64,000 nt of DNA from Mastigias papua (taxonomy: Eukaryota > Cnidaria > Scyphozoa > Rhizostomeae > Mastigiidae). This document shows positions 54,169 to 62,318 of this stretch, in pieces. The notes under the pieces were generated by a model. It ran no database searches. It had not been told where the DNA came from and worked only from the letters and a program-made list of their open reading frames with translations. Numbering within the stretch: the first letter of the stretch is position 1; every line of letters begins with the position of its first letter. A program made the position numbers and the translations under genes. The stretch is taken from NCBI GenBank assembly GCA_964019165.1, contig OZ025268.1, positions 12,916,359 through 12,980,358 on the forward strand. The letters run 5' to 3'.

Positions 54169-56610
54169 CATGATAATGATAAACTAATCAAGGCGTCCTT
54201 TTGGAGTTATGTCAAACAACAATTCAAGCAGCGTACCTCATCGCTTCCATCATTCGATTCCACTACTTGCACTCAGTTTTTTTGTACCTTCTTTCGTGCT
54301 ATAAATCCTGCTAAATCTTTTAAAATCCCTAGCTGGATTTCCCCTCTTCCTCAGCCAACAATTTCCTATGATTTATCGCCCCCATCATATCATCAAGTCA
54401 CGAAGATCGTACGTAGAATGAAAGCTTCCGGTTCACCATGCCCTCTTGATAAAATATCTATCATTCCATTCAAGCGCTGTCCCTATCTCCGTTCGTATAT
54501 CACAGCTGTATTTAGAATCATCTGGCAGTCAAGTGAAATTCCAAATGCATGGAAAAAAGCATGCACAGTTCTTGCGCATAAAAAGGGCGATCCTTCTGAT
54601 CCTTCTAATTTCAGGCCGATAACTCTCGAGAGCGTACCTCTTAAGATCTTTACATCATGTGTACGTGATTCAATGTTTGCTTTTCTCAAGGCAAATGGCT
54701 ATATTGAACATCAAATTCAAAAAGGTTTTCTTCCTAAGTTGACTGGCACCTTTGAACACACTGCCCAGATGGCTAGCGTTATTAATGCTGCCAGAATTAA
54801 ACAAAAGTCTCTAGTAATCACATTGTTGGACCTTAAAAACGCGTTTGGTGAAGTACATCATAACCTCATTCCTGAAGTTTTAAAATATCATCACATTCCC
54901 ACTCAAATTCAACTATTAATCGGCAGTCTTTACTCAGAATTTCAGACATCTGTCATCACTGACTCTTTTAAAACACCATTTATTACAATAGGCCGCGGCG
55001 TTCTCCAGGGGGATTGCCTAAGCCCATTAACCTTCAACTTATGCTTTAATACGTTCATACATTACATTTCGGACTCGAAATTTACACAGTTCGGCTTCTC
55101 TATTAGTTCTCTTCGTCCAATTCATTGGTTTCAATTTGCTGATGATGCTGCTGTCATAACTGGGCTTGAAAATGAGAATCAACTTCTTCTTAATCATTTT
55201 ACAAGATGGTGTACTTGGGCCAACATGGTTATTAGAGTTGATAAATGTTCCACATTCGGAATTAAAAAATCTTCTACTTCATCAACTCAATATCTCCCTA
55301 AACTGTTAATAAACCAGGCCGTTGTTCCTACCGTCGAGATGGGTAAGTCTTTCAAATACTTGGGTAGATATTTTAACTTCTCAATGGATAATGTCGACCA
55401 CATGTCAGAAGTGCTAGGGTTAGTAAATGATTTATTGAGTAAAATTGATGCAATCCCCTGTCACCCCAAAAATAAGCTTCTTTTATATCATCGGTTTGTC
55501 TTGTCTAAACTATCATGGCATTTTACCATCTCTGACCTCAGTAAGACATGGATTGTTGAAAACATCGATAGCCTTGTATCTAAATACGTTCGTCAATGGC
55601 TCGAGCTGCCGATAAGTGCTACACTTAGTTCGCTTCTCATATCTAAATCTAAGTACGGTTTAAGCCTTATTCTGCCATCTACCAAGTTTACGCAGTGCCA
55701 GGTTGTTATTAGAAGTGCCCTTAAGTCATCTCCTAATTCAGATATAAACCATCTTTGGGCAAGAACCAGCACTGGCTGCAATATTCAGTACGATCAATAT
55801 CGTAACACAAAACAAGTGTTAAATGCGGTACAAACTGATAGTGAAAATCGCCTCCATCATGAACTTAAATCTCAAGGTTTCGTAATCTCATCTATTCTTC
55901 TTCATGCTAGTAGTAAAACTCGACACCTCTGGTCAAAAGTACAGAAAAATATGCCCAGAAACATTTTCAATTTTACCATAAAGTACCTAAACAACACTCT
56001 GGCTACAAAAAAGAACCTTTGTAAATGGTCCCTCTCTTCCTCTTCTGCTTGCTCGTTCTGTCTCCAGTCTGAAAGTCTCCAGCACATTGTGTCTAGTTGT
56101 AAGTCCTACCTGGAAGATGGCAGGTATACCTGGCGCCATAACTCCGTTCTTTTGCATATCTCTAGAACTCTATCTTCATTACAAGATAGCTCGTTGTACG
56201 CAGATCTTCCTTCTTTTCCATCTCCATCTTTGATTACTGGTGATTCTCTCAGACCAGATCTTGTTCTAGTGCTAAATAGTACTACTGTATACCTACTAGA
56301 GTTAACTGTTGGCTTTGAGTCAAATATAACGATCAATAGTGAACGCAAATCTGATAAATATCGCCCCCTTATTTTAGCCCTCCAGGAAAAGTTTTATGAT
56401 GTTAAATTTATTAATCTCTCTATGAGTGCTCTTGGTATACTTGGTAGATCCTCTGACTCCTTTTCATCGATGCTGAAAGATTTGCACTTTGACACTACTC
56501 GTCAACAGCAGATCATTATGAAAGCTTCCAACATTGCCATAAGATGCACCTATTTCATTTTCTGTAGACGAAACAAATCTTGGCCAGGTCCGGAGCTACA
56601 TGACTTTTAA
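54169..56610 (+). CDS. RLE-retrotransposon reverse transcriptase/endonuclease, lineage III, N-terminally truncated but open
   Basis: About 813 open codons. Read-through into the array makes an artificial poly-Tyr N-terminus; the first internal Met is at 54418. Reverse transcriptase: SGSPCPLDKISIIPF, FRPITLESVPLKI, LLDLKNAFGEVHHNLI (motif A), GVLQGDCLSPLTFNLCF, FQFADDAAVI (motif C as FADD), CSTFGIKK and FKYLGRYF. Then MPRNIFNFTIKYLNNTL, knuckle CSFCLQSESLQHIVSSC, YTWRHNSVL, endonuclease core RPDLVLVLNSTTVYLLELTV with ERKSDKY, and the tail IFCRRNKSWPGPELHDF. No stop or shift after the truncation, so this insertion is probably young. Its lineage differs clearly from the minus-strand elements. 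Confidence 0.88.
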   Translation, partial: HDNDKLIKASFWSYVKQQFKQRTSSLPSFDSTTCTQFFCTFFRAINPAKSFKIPSWISPLPQPTISYDLSPPSYHQVTKIVRRMKASGSPCPLDKISIIPFKRCPYLRSYITAVFRIIWQSSEIPNAWKKACTVLAHKKGDPSDPSNFRPITLESVPLKIFTSCVRDSMFAFLKANGYIEHQIQKGFLPKLTGTFEHTAQMASVINAARIKQKSLVITLLDLKNAFGEVHHNLIPEVLKYHHIPTQIQLLIGSLYSEFQTSVITDSFKTPFITIGRGVLQGDCLSPLTFNLCFNTFIHYISDSKFTQFGFSISSLRPIHWFQFADDAAVITGLENENQLLLNHFTRWCTWANMVIRVDKCSTFGIKKSSTSSTQYLPKLLINQAVVPTVEMGKSFKYLGRYFNFSMDNVDHMSEVLGLVNDLLSKIDAIPCHPKNKLLLYHRFVLSKLSWHFTISDLSKTWIVENIDSLVSKYVRQWLELPISATLSSLLISKSKYGLSLILPSTKFTQCQVVIRSALKSSPNSDINHLWARTSTGCNIQYDQYRNTKQVLNAVQTDSENRLHHELKSQGFVISSILLHASSKTRHLWSKVQKNMPRNIFNFTIKYLNNTLATKKNLCKWSLSSSSACSFCLQSESLQHIVSSCKSYLEDGRYTWRHNSVLLHISRTLSSLQDSSLYADLPSFPSPSLITGDSLRPDLVLVLNSTTVYLLELTVGFESNITINSERKSDKYRPLILALQEKFYDVKFINLSMSALGILGRSSDSFSSMLKDLHFDTTRQQQIIMKASNIAIRCTYFIFCRRNKSWPGPELHDF

Positions 56611-56812
56611 TTGCTAATTTGTATGTTTGCTGCTTCTAATTTCATTGCTAATATTTCTTTCAGTCTCCTTACATTATAACATTTGATTAAATATTATTTT
56701 TGTATAGCAGACAAGCCAGTTATACACTACCTAACAGTAGAGAGGTGTATGATTGTATGTAACTGTAATGTTATTGTCATGATATTATGAAGTTTCAAAA
56801 AAAAAAAAAAAA
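54169..56812 (+). mobile_element. RLE retrotransposon, lineage III (5'-truncated)
   Basis: It starts directly after the TTA array and ends in A16 (56797-56812), followed by another ATT array. The frame begins inside the protein with no native ATG, hence 5'-truncated; the rest is intact. Fragments of the same lineage lie at 5.35-6.1 kb and 61.4-62.2 kb. Confidence 0.85.
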
Positions 56813-56823
56813 TTATTATTATG
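56812..56823. repeat. Short ATT array between lineage III element and copy E
   Basis: Four trinucleotides after the poly(A) end of the + element. It also marks the 3' border of minus-strand copy E. Confidence 0.8.
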
Positions 56824-56973
56824 TCATAGAATAAAGCTAAATGCAAGTACCTAGCCAATACAATAACTAACTACCAAAATATTTGCTAGTTAACAGTACC
56901 AAACAGAGGCCTATAGTTCAAACAGTCATAGGCTGACAAATAAGAAAAAAAACCCATTAACAACAGCATCCTC

Positions 56974-59900
56974 CTAATCAATATCGTCTCCTTGAATAAG
57001 TCCAGATATAACTCTTCGAATGATACTTTCACTATCCATCAATACTGTCTTCTGCATCATTGCAGCGACTTTGTCTATGAGTTCAGTATTTGCGAAAATC
57101 TTTCTTAAATCGACCTTCAATTCCTTAATACCACCACCCAATGCTCCTACTATGACGGGGACCACATAAATCTTATAACTTGGGCGTCTTTCCCTTGTTT
57201 CAACAGCGAGTTGTCTGTACTTTGTCATCTTCTCTGTTCTCTTTGGTTCAATGTTATGCTGTTGGGGGCACGCCATATCACATATCAAAATCGTCTTGTC
57301 TCTCTTCAACTCTAAAATTAGGTCTGGTCTTCTGGACGTTGTTGTTTTTCGCAAATGGAACTCAAAATCCCACACAAGCTTGGCTATATTATTCTCCAAT
57401 ACTGTCCCTCTACCCCATCGCTGTTCGTACCAGACTGCTTCTTGACCAACTAATTCCTGTTGTTTTGCCCACTCTACTGCAAGGATCATAAGAGCACGGT
57501 TGTGTCTTGTCAGATATTCGGTATTTGCCAACTTTTTGCATCCAGCTACAAGGTGCCCTACTGTTTCAGGATATTGGTTGCATACTCTGCAGCTATTATC
57601 ATCTATCAGCGCTCTTACTTTTTTCCAAGCTCTTGTTCCCACCATTTGCTCCAACATTGTCATCACTGCTGCGGTTTTTCCTGGGTTGAGATTCTGGGTC
57701 AACCACACATGACACTCCTTCTCCTGTGATCTATACAATTGACTCTGTTGATCCTTGACTCCATAGTGTTCTATTCTTTGGTTCTTCACTCTCCTTTTCA
57801 GCTTATCTTTCAATTTCTTCCATGCTAATTTCCATCCTTGGTTGATCAGCTCTCCATCGATACAAATATTACCTCCCTCAAATTCAATCTCTACTCCAAC
57901 TTCCGTCATTGTCTGTATTGCCTCCTGTATTATGGAATTCTCCTCTTTTAGCATCTCTCTTCCAGGCAGCACTGATCCATCTGTTTTCTGAGCAGGCCAT
58001 GTAGCAAGCAACTCTCATCCTCGTCTCTTTATATATTTCCCTCATCGATTTTATTCCTCTTCCACCATCCTCTCTTCTAAGGTATAATCTTTCATCACTT
58101 GTTTGTTTTCCTAGCATGTTTCTTGACCTCAATTCACGTTTGATTACTTGGTCAAGCTCCTTCACTTTTGTGTTAATTGCACGTGCCAAATTTATATCAT
58201 TCAATTTGGTGTTGGTCAGCATTTTAATTCTTCTATCCACTTCACCTTTCACTCGCTCAAATACTTTCTTGGTTTTGATTCCATCGGCTTGTTCTATCCC
58301 CAAAAACCTATAAATTTCATCTTTGTCTGGATCCATTGCTCTCATTCTCTCTTCCAAAACTTCTAATCCTTCTGCTCTGACCATCTTCCCACGCTCAAAT
58401 ACAAGTTCAGCACATTTCGATACTCCATAACATGCCCCTGTATCGTGGCTTGCCTGTACGATAACCTCATTGACAACTCTAAGCAGTTCACGACTTTCTT
58501 GGTATACCTTCAAATCATCTACAAACAAGCTATGAGTTCGGATGACATCTCGGTTTCCTGGTTGGCCCATTCTGTATCCCCTACTCTGCTGTAATAATCG
58601 ACATACTGGAGTCTCGGAGATGCAAAAGCCAACTGGTGAGTAACTGTCTCCTTGAAGAGACCCACAAGATATATTTATCCATCTGCTTGTCAATTTCTCA
58701 CCTTTGCTCCAGACCTCCAGCCTAATCTTCCACAAATCCATAAACTTTGATGTCAGTTGAATCACATCCGCAGGGATACCTATCCATTGGTATACTCTCA
58801 GCATCCAATCATGGTGTATTTTATCATACGCTTTCTTATAATCATAGAATGCGACAGCAAGATTTCGGTGGTGCTGTTTCACCTCGTCCATGATGCATCT
58901 ATCGATAATCAATTGATCCACCGTACCCAATACACCTTCCACTGCTCCTAATTGACCTTCATCCCAAATTTTATTCTCCATTGTATGGTTCCTCATGTAC
59001 TTTGCTACCACCCCAGTCATGATCTTATATGAAGTATTCAAACACATTATAGGGCAGTAATTCTTCTCGTCGTCCAAGTTTTTGGTTTTTGGAAGAAGTA
59101 CGGTTCTTCCATATGGCCACCAAGTTGGTATGTTCGTGTTATCTTCTTTGATTTTTGTGAATGCTCTTGTTAATGCCCCTTGGGCTGATTCTAGCTTTTT
59201 CCACCAATACTTCTGTATTCCGTCTATTCCAGGTGCTGTCCATCCTTTTCTCTTTGAAATTTCCTTCTTCACTTTTTCAAGGGTGATGCTGAACTCATTA
59301 ACTCGATTTACCTTCTCACTTAATTGTCTCCTTATCTGTTCCATCCAAGGCATGTTTGGCGTTCTTTCTTCTTTCTCCCACATACCTCCCCAAAACTCTA
59401 CAAACTTTTCTATTCCTGGCATTTCTCCTTCATGCGCCTTCTCTCCTTCAAGTGTTCTGAAGAATCCCTTCTGGTCTCGTTGAAACATGATGTTGTCTTG
59501 CTTCCTTCTCCGTTTTTCTTCACATTTTGCCAACTTTATCTTTTTGTATCTCAATCTGTCTAACCATTGCTCTCTTGCATTCCTCAGGTTATAGTTAGTT
59601 GCATCTTTCTCAATCAAGACTCTCAATTCTTTAATGATCGTCTTTTCCTTATTGGTTGCTTTTCTCCGTTTTCTCCTTCTGTACAACTCATTACTCATTT
59701 TCGCTACAATCTGACGTGATTCTTTAATTTCTCTCTTCAACTTCCGTTCTCTTCTGTTTCCTCCTTTTGCACGTCCCTTCTTTTTATTAGCTTGATACCT
59801 TTCCACCAAAGTACCTAGCTTGAAGCCAATCGCTCTTCCCATAGCATACACTTTATCACATATCTCTGGAATAGTGTCAACCTCCTTCAAGAACCTACCC

Positions 59901-60715
59901 AATACCCGATTTGCACTTTCCTTCAATTGATTATCAATCCTCACCTTAGGAAGTTTTTCTCTCGGTTCTATTTGGAGCAACGTTGAAGTTTTGATGTTTT
60001 CTAGCTGATCAATGAACATTACCTCAAGATCTCAATCTCCCTCTTTGAGGCCTTCTGTGGGTAATTCAATTCGTTCAGTCTCACCAATATTATTCTCAGC
60101 TTCCTCTTTCTCACTATCAACAAGATTGGGTCTCACTGTTTCCAAATCTATTTGTTCTTCTTCTTCCACCTGTGTTTGTTCCTCAGTCTGACACTGCTCT
60201 TCTTCTCTCTTCCTCACTAGGATAAGGCTTATCAGCTCAGGTTCCTTCTTAAACCGTGCTGCATTATCTCTAAGTTTTTGCCAGCTTGCATGTTGGTATT
60301 CTGGATACTTCTGATCCCATCGTTCTTTTACTCTCTTCATAAAACCTCTTCCCTTTGCTCTCTCTTCCTCATCCATTATAACTAAATTTATCTTCATGTC
60401 GGTTTTCCAATCCAAATGCTTATTGTTGATTTCGGGTGTAGCCTGTCCTGTCCCTAGGTCTTCCCTCACTGCTATGTTTCCCCATCCTTCTTTCTTAAAT
60501 CTCCTTGCATTATCAAGCAAGTTTTGTGCCATCCGATTTGATTCTGGAAATTCTAAATCCCATATTTGTTTAATACGTTTCATAAAACTCTTCCCTTTTT
60601 GCCTTTCGTGAATGTCTATCTCCACTATTCTGTGCTTCTGTTCATCAGACCATTCACAGTTATTCGTTATACGTACTCTGTTGGTTTCTAGATTTGCTTG
60701 ATTCTCAGCACCCAA
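56974..60715 (-). pseudogene. RLE-retrotransposon polyprotein, lineage II copy E, one stop and one frameshift
   Basis: The first segment (60715-60032) holds two DNA-binding-like repeats: VEIDIHERQKGKSFMKRIKQ with NARRFKKE, and MDEEERAKGRGFMKRVKERW with NAARFKKE. An in-frame TGA at 60032 separates it from the second segment (60019-57884): GNRRERKLKREIKESRQIVA, FVEFWGGMWEKEE, APGIDGIQKYWWKKL, YCPIMCLNTSYKI, VAFYDYKKAYDKIHHDW (motif A), GSLQGDSYSPVGF and SLFVDDLKVYQ (motif C as FVDD). A frameshift near 57985 leads to knuckle CRVCNQYPETVGHLVAGC and endonuclease RRPDLILELKRD with LICDMACPQ and KMTKYRQ, ending near 56974. All catalytic motifs are present, so inactivation seems recent. Confidence 0.9.
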
Positions 60716-60979
60716 AGGTACTACTGCGTCATCTGCAATATCTTGTCAAATTGGTTGAAATTGAATGTAATCTAAGTCTCCCATAAAATAGCAATTTGTG
60801 ACGCACGGGTCCAATTCAGTCCGTCCAGGGTTGCCCGGCTCTCTGGATAAGGCATTTATTTTGATAGGGGCGCCACTTCTACCAGATTCCGCGATCAGCG
60901 ACCTCTAGCGCAGAGGCCATTCACCCATATCGGCACGGTACCTTCGGGTTGCGGGTAAAATTGATCATGTATCCTTCAC

Positions 60980-61017
60980 TAGATGATTTGCCTGTCAAGG
61001 CTGAAGAGCACCATCTA
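60980..61017 (-). promoter_or_regulatory. 38-nt leader hairpin (copy E, first)
   Basis: The outer helix TAGATGGT pairs with ATCATCTA (one G-U), joint GCTCTTCA, inner hairpin GCC-TTGACA-GGC, 2-nt joint AA. Same lengths as the other two copies. Confidence 0.65.
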
Positions 61018-61045
61018 CCCATACAATTATTCGTGTAGTTTCCAC

Positions 61046-61083
61046 TAGATGGACTGTCTTCCAAGACTACAGAGCTCCATCTA
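61046..61083 (-). promoter_or_regulatory. 38-nt leader hairpin (copy E, second)
   Basis: The outer helix TAGATGGA pairs perfectly with TCCATCTA, joint GCTCTGTA, inner hairpin GTC-TTGGAA-GAC (a compensatory change relative to GCC/GGC), 2-nt joint AG. Confidence 0.65.
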
Positions 61084-61356
61084 CCCTGGTTTTGAAATCA
61101 GAGATTTTCCTTCTCCTAGAACAACTGCTGGCAATGCTAACGAGCTTGTTCTACCCGGAGCACTGGCTATTTAAAGGCGCCAGATACCCGCCTTTCGCCC
61201 CTTCTCCTGTTAGTTCCAAACAGTTCTGCCACGTGAAGGCCAGGAGCTGGACTTGGACTGCTAGAGGCTATATTTTCCGCACGCCATTGGGAGATTTGAT
61301 AGGTATCGGACGCTCATCTTCCTCAACCATCCCGGCTATAGCAATCCTTTAGAACC

Positions 61357-61400
61357 TTATTATTATTATTATTATTATTATAATAATAATAATAATAATA
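61357..61400. repeat. Palindromic trinucleotide array (TTA)8(TAA)7
   Basis: The array switches from TTA to TAA units near 61380, making a self-complementary junction exactly between copy E (minus) and a lineage III fragment (plus). Confidence 0.95.
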
Positions 61401-62215
61401 GCAAGATGCCTAAAAATATATTCAACTTTACAATAAGGTACCTCAACAATTCACTTTCCACTCGCAACAACCTTAAAAAATGGAATTTCGCACAGTCCTC
61501 AGAATGCTCTTTCTGTCATTTACCAGAAACTCTTCTTCATGTTGTAGCAGGTTGTAAATCTTACTTAGAAGAGGGTCGTTACACCTGGCGGCACAACTCT
61601 GCATTACAAATCTTGGCTAACTATTTTAGAGCAAGTCCAGGAGCATCTCTTTACGTTGATCTCCCATGCTTTCATTCTCCTTCCATAATAACGGGAGATA
61701 ATTTTCGTACTGATCTTGTTTTTGTATCGCCTGACAACAAGATTTACATTCTCGAACTTACAGTTGGTTTTGAAACCAACCTAGAAGTGAACGCTGAGCG
61801 CAAGAGAGCTAAATATCAATCCCTTATGGAAACACTTAAATCCAAATATACAGATGTTAAGTTTGTCAATCTTTCTATCAGTTCTCTTGGAATTTTTGGC
61901 CTTTCTTGCTCTTCTTTTATTGAAATGTGCGATGCTCTAGCTGTTGATATGCGACACCGGCGCTACCTAATCTCAAAACTCTCTAATACCATCATTCGAA
62001 CGACTTATTACATCTTTTGCCGTAGAAACAAGCCGTGGAATAGTCCAGAACTTCTTTCCATCTAAGATGCAATCCATTGTAGCTTTGTTTTTTTTTTATT
62101 ATCTGTGTTTTAACTTTTGTTATCGTTAGTTATTTGTTTTATTGTTATCGGGCTAGCCAATTGTAACTACCTTTTTAAGTGAGGTTACCATTGTATGTAG
62201 CGGAATATAAAATGA
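61401..62215 (+). mobile_element. RLE retrotransposon, lineage III, 3' fragment
   Basis: It starts directly at the end of the TAA array and keeps the endonuclease region and 3' UTR (to about GGAATATAAAATGAAA, 62200-62215). Severely 5'-truncated. Confidence 0.8.
61406..62065 (+). CDS. RLE-type endonuclease domain fragment, lineage III, open
   Basis: 219 codons that start at an internal Met (MPKNIFNFTIRYLNNSLSTR) and align with the C-terminal quarter of the 54.2 kb element. Knuckle CSFCHLPETLLHVVAGC, YTWRHNSALQ, endonuclease core FRTDLVFVSPDNKIYILELT (the usual RPD reads RTD, so a catalytic-motif proline is lost), ERKRAKYQSL, and the tail IFCRRNKPWNSPELLSI. Without reverse transcriptase it is a dead fragment, though the frame is intact, which suggests a recent truncated insertion. 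Confidence 0.85.
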   Translation: MPKNIFNFTIRYLNNSLSTRNNLKKWNFAQSSECSFCHLPETLLHVVAGCKSYLEEGRYTWRHNSALQILANYFRASPGASLYVDLPCFHSPSIITGDNFRTDLVFVSPDNKIYILELTVGFETNLEVNAERKRAKYQSLMETLKSKYTDVKFVNLSISSLGIFGLSCSSFIEMCDALAVDMRHRRYLISKLSNTIIRTTYYIFCRRNKPWNSPELLSI

Positions 62216-62318
62216 AAGTCTCCATTTTATAGCTTTCGCACAGGCAGTTCTTAATGCCGAAATTTTCCTCTTGGGTGGGCTACAACTAATAGCCAAGAGC
62301 CAAGTGGCTGCTTTCACT
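62216..62318. other. Junction between lineage III fragment and copy A
   Basis: Tail-to-tail junction. No TAA array is visible here, unlike the other borders; CCAAGAGCCAAG near 62292 is the only small repeat. Confidence 0.5.

Larger units (their letters stand above)
56824..61356 (-). mobile_element. RLE retrotransposon, lineage II, copy E, nearly complete
   Basis: TAA-type arrays at both ends. A long leader (60716-61356) contains two tandem copies of the 38-nt hairpin. The coding region has one stop and one frameshift. It shares its leader and N-terminal modules with copy C. Confidence 0.85.
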
